Assembly (NCBI GenBank): GCA_963791425.1
Contig: CAWBSE010000002.1
Location: forward strand, 186,001-250,000
Direction: 5' to 3'
Origin: DATBLE01 sp963791425
GTDB lineage: Bacteria; Actinomycetota; Thermoleophilia; Gaiellales; Gaiellaceae
DNA length: 64,000 bases
A program made the translations under genes and the position numbers. A model generated the notes under the pieces. That model was given only the letters and a program-made list of their open reading frames with translations. It was not told the DNA's origin and ran no database searches. Below are positions 55,426 to 64,000 of this stretch, piece by piece (positions within the stretch are counted from its first letter, which is position 1; each line of letters starts with the position of its first letter).

Positions 55426-56162
55426 AGACCTCGCGCTGGCTGCCGTCGTACGCCTGGTGGCCGCCCGCGGACGAGTACGGGCTGACGATCGTGCTGTCGC
55501 CGTACCACGTCACGACCGAGCCGCAGGCCGAGTTCGAGGCGACCCTGCGCGGCTACGCGGGTCCGGGTGAGCCGCTCTGGGAGCACCACACCGGCGTCTA
55601 CCGCTTCGGCGACGAGGTCGCGGTCGAGCTCGACGAGCTCGACATCCCCGGCCCGCCCGGAAAGAACGGCGGCGTGGTCGAGATCCACCCGATCCGCCTC
55701 GATCGCGCGCCGACCCGCACCGTCGACTTCCTCGGCCAGTGGGTGCACGCCGAGGGCCGGAACGGCGGCGGCTACATCATCCCGACGATCCCGGTCCGGG
55801 GGCAGGAGAAGAACATCGACCGCGACGACCTCCAGGTGCTGCCCGGCGTGATGTCGTCACCCGACGTCGAGACCGAGATCGTCGTCCTCAACCCGATCCA
55901 GATCCCGGTGCAGGCGCGTATCACCGTGTCGTCGGCGACCGGGATGGTCGTCGACGGCGACTGGTTCACGATCGAGCCGTGGTCGGCCTGGCGGTCACCG
56001 CTCTCCGACGCGCTCCCGCGCGTGCGCCGGATGCTCGGCGAGGACGGCGGGATCGGCAGCGCCGCGGTCTACTCGTCGCACAAGGTGCTGCCGTACTTCG
56101 GCTTCCGCGGCGCCGGCATGCCGCTCAGCTGCATGGATCACAGCGCGCCGATCTTCGTATAG
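55404..56162 (+). CDS. Unrecognised beta-rich protein paired with the BFD fusion
   Basis: A 252-residue protein, start GTG 55404, overlapping the upstream stop by 22 bases. It contains aromatic, beta-rich stretches (WLPSYAWWPPADEYGLTIVL, DWFTIEPWSAWRSPLSDALPRVRRMLG, SHKVLPYFGFRGAGMPLSCMDHSAPIFV, each split here for length) and a PGPPGKNGGVVEIHPI loop. I do not recognise the family. Overlap and shared operon with the BFD fusion suggest the two form a complex. No signal peptide or membrane helix is seen. Confidence 0.6.
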   Translation: MARAASLETSRWLPSYAWWPPADEYGLTIVLSPYHVTTEPQAEFEATLRGYAGPGEPLWEHHTGVYRFGDEVAVELDELDIPGPPGKNGGVVEIHPIRLDRAPTRTVDFLGQWVHAEGRNGGGYIIPTIPVRGQEKNIDRDDLQVLPGVMSSPDVETEIVVLNPIQIPVQARITVSSATGMVVDGDWFTIEPWSAWRSPLSDALPRVRRMLGEDGGIGSAAVYSSHKVLPYFGFRGAGMPLSCMDHSAPIFV

Positions 56163-56195
56163 TCAGGCTTCCAAGCCCATCGAGAGGAGCACGGC

Positions 56196-56378
56196 ATGCC
56201 GTGGATCGACGTGAAGCTGTACGACACCCGCGTCACCGAGGAGTCGGTGCCGAAGATCATCGAGGCGCTGACGAACGCGCTCGCCGAGTCGAGCGGCGCG
56301 TCCCCCGACCACATCCAGGTGGTCGTGCAGGGAATCCCCGCGAAGCACTGGGGCGTGGCCGGCAAGCCGGGTGGCTGA
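56196..56378 (+). CDS. 4-oxalocrotonate tautomerase-family enzyme
   Basis: A 60-residue tautomerase with the catalytic N-terminal proline immediately after the initiator Met (MPWIDVKLYDTRV), and the later Arg/Lys positions expected in this hexameric family. Such enzymes isomerise dienols made by aromatic ring cleavage. ATG 56196 is preceded by GAGAGGAGCAC. It sits 33 bases after the unrecognised gene and overlaps the following SDR by eight bases. Confidence 0.9.
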   Translation: MPWIDVKLYDTRVTEESVPKIIEALTNALAESSGASPDHIQVVVQGIPAKHWGVAGKPGG

Positions 56379-57053
56379 GCCGCAGAAGGTCTTCCTGATC
56401 ACGGGCGCCTCGAGCGGGATCGGCGAGGCGACCGCGCGACACGCGGCGGCGGCGGGGTACCGGGTCGTCCTCGCCGCCCGCTCGACCGGGAAGCTCGAGG
56501 CGCTGGCCGCCGAGCTGGGCGGGCTGGCGGTGACGTGCGACGTGACCGAGTGGGCCGACCAGGAGGCGATGGTCGAGCGGACGCTCGCCGAGTACGGGCG
56601 GCTCGACGTCGCGTTCGCGAACGCCGGCTTCGGCGGCGGCGCGCAGCTTCAAGGCCGAGACGCCGGAGCACTGGCGCGGGATGGTGCTGACGAACGTCCT
56701 CGGCGTCGCGTACACGATCCGTGCGTGCATGGACGCACTCGTCGAGTCGAGCGGGCATCTGCTGCTGACCGGCTCGCTCGCCGGCCGGCGGCGCGCTGCC
56801 CGGGTCGCTCTACTCGGCGACGAAGTTCGCGGTCACTCGATGGGCGAGGGGGCGCGGCTGGAGCTGAACGGCACCGGCGTCCGCGTCACGCTGATCGAGC
56901 CCGGGATGGTGGACACGCCGTTCTTCGACGAGCGGCCGGTCGGGAATGCTCGAGTCCGACGACATCGCGCGCGCGGTGATGTACGCGGTCTCGCAGCCGC
57001 CGCACGTCGACGTCAACGAGATCCTGATCCGCCCGACGGCGCAGGACACCTAG
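56371..57053 (+). CDS. Short-chain dehydrogenase/reductase, multiply frameshifted
   Basis: The Rossmann motif is FLITGASSGIGEATARHAAAAG, then LDVAFANAGFGGG, and after the active-site region the C-terminal VRVTLIEPGMVDTPFF. The catalytic Tyr-Lys is expected near 56800, where the frame is broken (only SLYSATK-like fragments read in alternate frames). Several single-base indels lie between about 56640 and 56950. Start GTG 56371, stop TAG 57051-57053. It is the last gene of the rightward Mo-hydroxylase operon. Confidence 0.75.
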
Positions 57054-58917
57054 CCGCTCGACGAGTTGCGAGAACGGCGCCTGGTCGATCGGAGTGGTGG
57101 AGAGACGAAGGTAGAGCGCCTCGCCGTCGGGATCGTGGAGTGTTCGTAGCGCATCGAGCAGGAGCCACTCCAGCTCCCGTGCGTAGCACGGCTCGGCGTA
57201 GACGACGCCGGGAAGTTCGATGCCGATGCCGGGCGTGATCGTCGACTGGTGCGCGCCACCCTCGCGGGAGAGGCTGATCCCGGACGGCGTTCCACAGACG
57301 ACGAACCGCGACCCCGAGTACGTCCCGTAGAGGAACGCCTCCAGCCCGCGCACGACGAACGGGTCGTACAGCGTCCCGATCGGGAAGAGCGGCTCGCCCT
57401 GAACGACGTCGGCCAGCCCGAGCTGGCCGAGCAGAAGGAAGAGGTTCATCTCCGAGATGCCGAGCTCGATGTGGCGACCATGCGAGGAGACATCCCAGTG
57501 AAGGGGCCCGGGGTCGGGCTTGTCGACCGCCGGCTCCACCAGGGCCGACCAGACGCCGACCTTGTTGATCCAGCCGCCCAGGTTGGTCGACGCGCTCACG
57601 TCCGGCGAGACCGTGACGAGCCGTTCGGCAATCCGGGCACGCGGGAGAGATCGAGCAGGATGCGGCCGAGCGACGCCTGTGTGGACGTCCTGGGAGCGTC
57701 GCGCCTCCCAGCGTGGTCGGGATCTCGACCGGAACGCTTGCCGGAGGCGGCTGCCGCTCGAGCCTCTCCCTCGCTTCCTCGCACGCGACTGCCTCGGGCG
57801 TCTCCCCGTCGAAACGGTACCATTCTCCGTCCAGTCGAAGGCCGATGGACGCTCGGAGAGCGTCGATCTGGTCGCCGGTCAGCAGCGCAGAGTGGTTCTG
57901 CGGCCGTCCCGCGATCGGCAGCCCGTAGCCCTTGATCGTGTAGGCGAAGACGACGGTCGGCCGCGTCGAGTCGGAGCGCGCGTCACGCAGCGTCGAGAGA
58001 ACCTCTGCGAGATCGTGTCCACCGAGATCCTGGACGAGGGGCCCGATCCCACCGTCGAAACCGGCGAGCAGCCGCGCGAGCCGGTCTCGCTCGTGGCGCT
58101 CCACCGCGTCGAGCACGCTCTCGACGATCACGTCCTCGCTCGCCCCGAAGAGCGTCTGGTACACCTGGTTCGGCATCCCGTCGATCGCGCGGCGAAGCAA
58201 CTCACCGCCGTCGCGCTCGAACGCCTCTTTGAGCCGGCGGCCGTACTTGATCTCGAGCACACGCCAGCCGATCGCCTCGAACTGGTTCTGCAGCTCGGAG
58301 GACTTGATCACCGGCACGACTCGATCCAGGCTCTGGCGGTTCAGGTCGACGATCCAGAGGACGTTGCCCAGGTTCCGCGTCGCCGGCTCGATCGCCGCCT
58401 CCCACATCGTCCCCTCGTCGAGCTCCGCGTCGCCGAGCACGGAAATGAAGCGCCCGCCGGTCCCGGCGCCGAAGTGATCGTCGACGTACCGATCGGCGAG
58501 GGCACCGAAGAGCGGAGCGGTCGAGCCGAGACCGACAGAGCCGGTCGAGAAGTCGACGGGAAACGGATCCTTCGTGCGGCTCGGATACGACTGGAGACCG
58601 CCGAGGTCGCGCAGCGTCGTCAGATACTCGCGTGGGAGGCGCCCGAGGAGGTATTCGATCGCGTGGAGCACCGGCGACGCGTGCGGCTTGACGCTGACGC
58701 GATCGCGCGCGTTCAACTCGGCGAAGTACAGCGCTGTCATCAGGGTCACCATCGACGCCGACGAGGCCTGGTGGCCGCCGACCTTCAGCTCGTCCTCCTT
58801 CGGCCGCTCGCGATTCGCGTGATCGACGATCCGCACGGCGAGCCAGAGCACGCGGCGTGCGATCGACTCGAGAGTGCCGAGCGTGGTCTCGCCGGCAACG
58901 CGGGCCGACGGGCTCAC
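57054..58917 (-). CDS. ThDP-dependent transketolase/AceE-like enzyme, C-terminally truncated
   Basis: The N-terminal and ThDP region read VGGHQASSASMVTLMTALYFAEL, VDFSTGSVGLGSTAP, and the ThDP motif GDAELDEGTMWEAAIEPATRNLGNVLWIVDLNR split over about 185-217. It resembles the homodimeric pyruvate dehydrogenase E1/transketolase family. Frameshifts lie near 57620-57690. The recognisable protein stops at about SQLVERL, near 57054, and the C-terminal domain of about 180-200 residues is missing because it meets the SDR gene. Start GTG 58917. Probably inactive as sequenced. Confidence 0.7.
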
Positions 58918-59237
58918 CTGGGCGGCTCGATCACCGTCGTCTCGTCGACGAAGAAGATCACCTGCTCGCCGACGAACTTCGGGCGGTCGGCGCGGATGCG
59001 CGACGCGAACGGCTCCGACGCGAATGCCGCGTCCGCCGCGTCGACGCGACTCGAACCAGACCTCGGCGAACCCGTCCCACCCGGCTGCGGCGGGATCGTG
59101 CGCGACGTTGACGACGTAGCCGAGCGCGCCGGGCATCTCGCTGCGCGATCTCGGCGTGCGGGCCGAGCCAGTAGGCGACGAACTCGTCGCGCGGTCAGGT
59201 CGGATCGCCGCCGAACCATGCTGACCCGCTTGATCAC
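58914..59237 (-). CDS. EthD-domain protein, frameshifted
   Basis: An EthD-like alpha-beta barrel protein of about 105 residues. It starts IKRVSMVRRRSDLT, continues EMPGALGYVVNVAHDPAAAGWDGFAEVWF in another frame and ends FVGEQVIFFVDETTVIEPPR. At least two indels separate these parts. GTG 59237 overlaps the dehydrogenase TGA (GTGA). EthD proteins assist in ether degradation, but many dimeric ferredoxin-like homologues have other roles. Confidence 0.65.
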   Translation of the reverse strand: MIKRVSMVRRRSDLTARRVRRLLARPARRDRAARCPARSATSSTSRTIPPQPGGTGSPRSGSSRVDAADAAFASEPFASRIRADRPKFVGEQVIFFVDETTVIEPPR

Positions 59238-60192
59238 GTCCGCGGGCCCGGAGCGACGACGACGCAGGACGGCAGGGAGCTCGGCGCCGGACAGGTACAG
59301 CTCGATCAGCTCGGCCGCCAGCGCGCCGATCTCGTCGTAGCCGTGGTCGGTGCAGCCGCCCAGATGTGGGGGTGAGCGTGCAGTTCTCCAGCTCGAGCAG
59401 CGGGTGGTCCGGCCGGGAGGCTCCTCCTCGAGCACGTCGACCACCGCGTGCGCGATCGCCCCCGACCGGAGCGCGTCGACGAGCGCGGCGGTGTCGACGA
59501 CGCCGCCGCGCGCGGCGTTGACGAACAGCGCCGTCGGCTTCATCGCCTCGAACTGCTCGGCGCCGAAGAGGTGGTGGGTGGACTCGTCGAGCACGACGTG
59601 GACGGTGACGACGTCGGCCTCCGCGAGCAGCCGCTCGAGCGACGTCGAGCTCGACGCCGAGCGAGCGGCTGCGACGGCCGGATCGACGAACGGGTCGGAC
59701 GCGAGAACGGGCATCCCGTGTGCGAGCGCGAGCCTTGCGGTCTCGCGGCCGATCGCACCGAGCCCGACGATGCCGATCGTCTTGCCCGAGAGCGACGAGA
59801 TCCTTCCCGCCCACTCGGAGCCGCGCCTCCGGCCAGCGTCCGGCTCGGACGTCCGCGTCGAGCCGCGGCGAGGCGTCGCCCGACATGAGGGCGCGACGGC
59901 GATCACGTACTCCGCGGCCCCGTGGACGTTGACGCCCGACGTGCGCACGACGCCGACTCCCGCGCGCCCGCGCGGCGTCGAGGTCGATGTTCTCGGTCCC
60001 GATCCCGCACTTGACGACGAGTCGCAGTCGGCGGCGGCTTCGATCACCGCAGCGTCGACGCGCGCCAGCGCGACGCACAGGACGTCGGCCGTCCACCGAC
60101 GGCGGCCACGCTCGCGCGGCGGGCGTCGAGAATCGCTCGCCGAGCCGAACGGAGACGCCGGGAAGCTCCGTCAGCCGGTCGGCCATGTCCAT
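59234..60192 (-). CDS. D-isomer-specific 2-hydroxyacid dehydrogenase, frameshifted
   Basis: An NAD-dependent hydroxyacid dehydrogenase (phosphoglycerate dehydrogenase-like). The Rossmann motif is GIVGLGAIGRETARLALAHG, the catalytic Arg is in NAARGGVVDT, and the catalytic His is in HLGGCTDHG. The N-terminal part (DLRLVVKCGIGTENIDLDAARARG) is intact in one frame, but indels occur around 59370-59400, 59820-59960 and elsewhere. ATG 60192 is used; an earlier in-frame start is possible. Substrate unknown, perhaps a sugar acid of the locus. Confidence 0.75.
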
Positions 60193-60218
60193 CCGCTCGG
60201 CGGCCTCGGTGTCGGGGA

Positions 60219-61306
60219 TCAGAAGATCGTGCTCACAGTGCGACGACGTCGGGGCAGGCCCGCAGCTGCCGCGGGGCAGGAACTCGGTGGTCGACGTACG
60301 ACGTCGCGCGGCGGCGCTCCCTGGTCGACCGCATCCGCTGGATGAGCAGCTCGGCAGTGAGCCGGCCGACCTCGGCGTTGTCGCGACTTCACGACCGCGA
60401 TCGGAGGGCGATAGAGCTCGGCGAGGATGATGTCGTCACAGCCTGACGAGCGAGAGGTCGCGGGGCAGCTCGAGGTTGCGCGCCGGCGATCGCGCGGACG
60501 GCTCCGGGGACCATCTGGTTCGAGCCGACGACGATCGCGGTCGGAGGATCGGCGGCCGTCGAGGAGCTGGGCGACGGCGAGCTCGCCGGACTCGGCGGCG
60601 AACTCCCCGGCCTCGACGATGCGGTAGCGTCTTCGGGAGGCCCGCGTCGCGGCGAACTCCGTCTCGAACCCGATCCGACGCTCGCGCGACGGTCGCACCG
60701 GCGCGCCGAGGATGAGGTCGATGCGCCGATGCCCGAGGTCGAGCAGATGCCCGACGGCGGCGCGAACACCGCTCTGGTGGTCGTAGAGAACGCGGCTCGA
60801 CCTGCACCGACGCAGGCGACGTCGCGGTCGACGACGACGCAGGGAACGTCGAGCTGCTCGAGCAGGCTCGTTCGTCTCGTCGTGGGTCTCGCTCGTCAGC
60901 GAGAGGATGAGCCCGTCGACGCGACGCTGCTCGAAGAGCCGGATGTGCGACGCGTCGAGATCGGGGTCGCTCTCCGAGTTCGTCAGCAGCAGCGCGTACC
61001 CGGACTCGCGCAGGCGCGTCTCGGCCGCCTTCACGATCTCGGCCATGAGCGGGTTCGAGATGTCACGGACGACGAACCCGACGGACATCGTCTCCTGCCG
61101 GCGAAGGCTCTGGGCGAGGAGGTTCGGCTCGTAGCCGAGCTCGTCGACGGCGGCGAGCACGCGCTCGCGCATCACCGGGCTGACGTCGGGATGGCCGGAC
61201 AGGACGCGCGAGACCGACGACATCGCGACGCCGGCGACTCGGCGACCTCGCGCATGCTCGGCCGGGGACGCGCGGCCGTCTCCGGCATCGTGATCGGATC
61301 GGTCAT
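60219..61306 (-). CDS. LacI-family transcriptional regulator, frameshifted
   Basis: The N-terminal helix-turn-helix reads MREVAE, then AMSSVSRVLSGHPDVSPVMRERVLAAVDELGYEPN (split over about 24-55) after an indel at about 61245. The periplasmic-binding-type effector domain follows (TMSVGFVVRDISNPLMAEIVKAAE, LILGAPVRPSRERR). At least four further frame breaks occur between 60880 and 60300. ATG 61306 has CACAAT read leftward (61316-61321), a possible leaderless -10. It likely represses this sugar locus. Confidence 0.78.
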
Positions 61307-61357
61307 GTCGGGTTCATTGTGACGCGGCCGCCGGAGCGTGGCTTCTCCCAGTGATCA

Positions 61358-62070
61358 TCAGTCGATGAGGAAGCCGCCGTTGACGTCGACGACCTCCCCG
61401 GTGATGAAGCCGGCATGGGCCGAGCAGAGGAATGCGACCATGTCGGCGACGTCCTGCGGCTGCCCCAGACGCCCGACCGGGATCTGGCTCGAGAGGTCGG
61501 AGAGCCCCGCGATCGATGTCGGTCTCGATCAGCGCAGGGGCGACCGCGTTGACCGTCACGCCGGTCGCCGGCGAACTCGAACGCGAGCGCCTCGCGCGAG
61601 CGTCATGACTCCGGCCTTCGAGGCCCCGTACGCGGCGCCGGCCGCTTGCCGCCGGTCTTTCCGGCGCTCGACCCGACGACGACGAGCGCGGCCGTAGCCG
61701 CGCTCGCGCATCGACGGGAGCGCCGCCGTACGCAGCGGAACGCGCCGTCGAGGTTGACGTGCATCGTCCGACGCCACGACTCGAACGACGTTTCCTCGAG
61801 GCGTCTCGACGACGTAGACGCCGGCGTTGAGCACGAGGAGGTCGACGGGCCCGAGCTCCTGTTCGACCGCGACCGAACGCGTGCTCGACGGCGGCCGTCG
61901 GAGGTGACATCCATCTCGAGCCCGAGCACGCCCTCGAGGTCGGGCGCCGCGCGCGCCCCGGCGGCGACGCTCGCGCCCTGGTCGCGCAGCGTCTCGGCGA
62001 TGCACCGGCCGATGCCCTTCGCCGCTCCCGTGACGAGCGCGACGCGACCCTCGATGCCGTCGAGGCGCAT
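61358..62070 (-). CDS. Short-chain dehydrogenase/reductase of the sugar locus, frameshifted
   Basis: An SDR with VALVTGAAKGIGRCIAETLRDQGASVA at the start and VVVGSSAGKTGGK around the active site; the C-terminal GFITGEVVDVNGGFLID reads in another frame and closes with TGA at 61358-61360. Several indels interrupt it. ATG 62070 overlaps the permease stop (TGATG). It probably oxidises an imported sugar or polyol. Confidence 0.72.
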
Positions 62071-63058
62071 CAGCGCTCTCGACGCCGCCGGCGCAAGCTG
62101 GTCGAAGGAGACGGCGCAGATCAGGAGCGTGCCGCGGGCGACGTCCTGGCAGAACGGGTCGACGCCGGTCAGGGTCAGTCCGTTGTTGAGGCTGCCGATG
62201 ATCAGCAGGCCGACGGCGGTGCCGACGATCGAGCCGCGCCCTCCGCCGAGGCTGGTACCGCCGAGGACGATCGCGGTGATCACCGAGAGCTCCATCCCGA
62301 CGCCGAAGAGGCCCGAGCCGACGCCGAGCTGCGACGTGAGCATGAGACCGCTGAGGGCGCAGGCGCGGCGGAGAGCATGAAGCCGATGAAGATGTAGCGG
62401 CCGAGTGCGGACGCCGACGAGGCGGGCCGCCGACGGAGTTCGAGCCGATCGCGTACATCGAGCGGCCGTAGACCGTGTAGCGCATCATCACCCAGACGAA
62501 CGTGAGGACGGCGATCAGCACGAAGCACGGGGATCGGGATGTTCGCGATCGGCCGGTCGGTGCCGAGCCCGGAGAACCCGTCGACGTCGACGCGTCTGGC
62601 CTTGGCGACGACGTTGGACAGGCCGCGGAACGTCGGCCAGCGTGCCGAGCGTCGTGATCAGCGCGTTGACACCGACGACGGTGACGAGGAATCCGTTGAT
62701 CACGCCGACCCCGATCGCCGCCGACCACGGCGACGAGACGGAGAAGCCCGAGGCTGTGGCTGAGAGCGAGGTTGGCGACGATCACGGAGGTGAACGCGGT
62801 GATCGAGCCGACGGAGAGGTCGAACTGGCCGGCGGTCATCAGCATCGTCCCGGGCGCGGCGACGATGCCGATCACGGCGATCGCGGTGAGGATGTTGATC
62901 CAGTTGTCCCAGGTCGAGGAAGTACTGGGACTTGAGCGAGAAGAAGATCGCCTCTCGCGATCAGGAACACGATCAGGGCGGCGGACTCGGGCAGCCGCCG
63001 GAAGATCCCGCGCAGGCGACCGACCGTGCCTCGTCTCGGCGACGGACGCGGTCGTCAC
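62070..63058 (-). CDS. Sugar ABC importer permease (RbsC type), frameshifted
   Basis: A RbsC-like permease with hydrophobic segments WDNWINILTAIAVIGIVAAPGTMLMTAGQFDLSVGSITAFTSVIVANLALSHSLG, split over about 50-105, the FDLSVG and GGTSLGGGRGSIVGTAVGLLIIGSLNNGL signatures in frame and fragments (VWVMMRYTVYGRSMYAIGSN) from others. Many indels break it. GTG 63058 overlaps the ATPase stop. It forms the ring-opening sugar channel partner of the preceding ATPase. Confidence 0.75.
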
Positions 63059-64000
63059 TCGCCCGCCGCCATGCTCAGCCGCTCGACGGTGACCTCGTCG
63101 CCGACGAGGTGGGCGCTCACGGCGCCGCGGGTCATGACGACGCGCGCGGTCCGCCACCTGCACGACCTCCTCGTGGTCGGAGGTGACGACGAGGACGCCG
63201 ACCCCGTCGGCGGCGAGCGCCCGGATCGAGCGGTAGATCTCGGCGCGGGCGCCGACGTCGACGCCGCGCGTCGGCTCGACCAGGACGAGGACTCGCGAGC
63301 CGGACTCGAGCCATCTGCCCGAGCAGCACCTTCTGCTGGTTGCCGCCCGAGAGCGTCCCGATCGTCTGGTTCGGGATCGTTGCGGGAGCGGATGCTGAGC
63401 ACGTCGTGCCAGCGCCGGTACGCGTTGGCCTGCGATCCGGGCGGAGAGCATCTGCCTGGCGCGCGCGAGACGGGGCCACGACGGCGCGCACAGGTTCTCG
63501 GCCACCGAGCGGATCATGAACGCGCCGTCGTGCTGCCGGTCGGCCGGGAGGAAGCCGACGCCCGCTCGGATCGCATGTGCGGGGCCGTCCAGCTTGACCG
63601 GCGACGACGCAAGCTCGAGCTGTCCGCTGCTGAGCTTCCTGACGCCGAACGCGACCTCGCCGACCTCGGCGGTGCCCGACCCGATCTTTCCGTACAGCGC
63701 GATCACCTCGCCATCCCCGACCGTGAGGTCGAGATTCTCGAACGCCGAGCCGGACCCGGCGGAGACGAACTTCAGCACCTCGGCGGTCGGGACGCGCTCG
63801 GACGGGGCGGGACGCCCAATGCCGCCGACCTCGCGTCCGACCATGGCCGAGACCAGCTCCGTGCGCGCGTACGCCGCCGCCGGCCCTTCGAGCACCGACG
63901 CACCGTCGCGCAGGACGTGCACGCTGTCGGCGACGCGGGACACCTCGTCGAGCCGATGCGTGATGTAGACGATCGCGACGCCGCGATCGCGAAGACGGTG
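63055..64000 (-). CDS. Sugar ABC importer ATPase (RbsA type), partial and frameshifted
   Basis: The 5' end is beyond the right edge of the window. The part present includes the first H-loop region VYITHRLDEVSRVADSVHVLRDG, the linker to the second domain, and second-domain motifs VLVLVEPTRGVDVGARAEIYRSI and the H-loop VTSDHEEVVQVAD. This is a duplicated sugar-importer ATPase of the RbsA/XylG group. Single-base indels shift the frame at several points. The true end reads ERLSMAAGE before TGA at 63055-63057. Confidence 0.78.

Overview
The window is GC-rich, densely packed bacterial DNA. Genes mostly abut or overlap by 1-4 bases (ATGA, GTGA, TGATG junctions), many starts are GTG, and many starts have a TANNNT-type -10 hexamer 5-11 bases upstream, which implies leaderless transcripts. 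Together with the gene families (LivHMKGF importer, MoxR/VWA/XdhC plus molybdenum hydroxylase, ECF sigma with a DGPF/YciI partner, ABC-F EttA, ACR3-type arsenic genes) this suggests an actinobacterium, perhaps of the Thermoleophilia type; no 16S or other taxonomic marker is present. No rRNA, tRNA, CRISPR array, transposase or phage gene was seen.

Layout. 1-1.1 kb: the end of an unknown gene and a CapA-like protein. 1.1-6.1 kb: an arsenic locus with arsR1-arsM, a convergent aquaporin-arsC pair, and arsR2-arsC2-acr3-cation transporter; both arsR promoters share one operator-like sequence. 6.1-11.2 kb: glcDEF (glycolate oxidase) divergent from malate synthase, a glycolate-to-malate route. 11.2-16 kb: single genes (a chimeric small protein, ettA, cupin/LysR pair, GNAT, nitroreductase) and an intergenic palindromic repeat pair. 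16.2-28.1 kb: a 12-gene leftward operon with LivH, LivM, LivK, LivG, LivF, a TolB-like lipoprotein, a Tm-1-like protein, a PEP-hydrolase-like TIM barrel, a cupin, a quinone-oxidoreductase-like enzyme and two secreted proteins. 28.2-41.7 kb: VOC protein and LarA-like protein from one bidirectional promoter, a peptide-type binding protein, a cyclase/beta-propeller fusion, M32 carboxypeptidase, a PfkB kinase/acyl-CoA ligase/enoyl-CoA hydratase operon, and a YciI/ECF sigma pair. 41.3-49.7 kb: a leftward series ending in MoxR, VWA and two XdhC-type maturation proteins. 49.9-57.05 kb: a rightward molybdenum-hydroxylase operon that continues into a cupin, a [2Fe-2S] BFD protein, an unrecognised protein, a tautomerase and an SDR. 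57.05-64 kb: a leftward sugar locus (RbsA/RbsC-type importer, SDR, LacI regulator, hydroxyacid dehydrogenase, EthD-like protein, truncated ThDP enzyme).

The best candidates for undescribed biology are the molybdenum-hydroxylase operon with its BFD/unknown-protein pair, and the 12-gene importer operon carrying split Tm-1 and TIM-barrel genes.

Data quality matters here. Many genes are split by single-base indels. The 14 I reconstructed between 0.4 and 54.3 kb are all one-base insertions, nearly all touching a CG step, and correcting them restores normal-length proteins. Right of about 56.6 kb indels become very frequent, and at 57.05 kb a ThDP enzyme loses its C-terminus exactly where an SDR ends, so that join may be an assembly chimera or a rearrangement.
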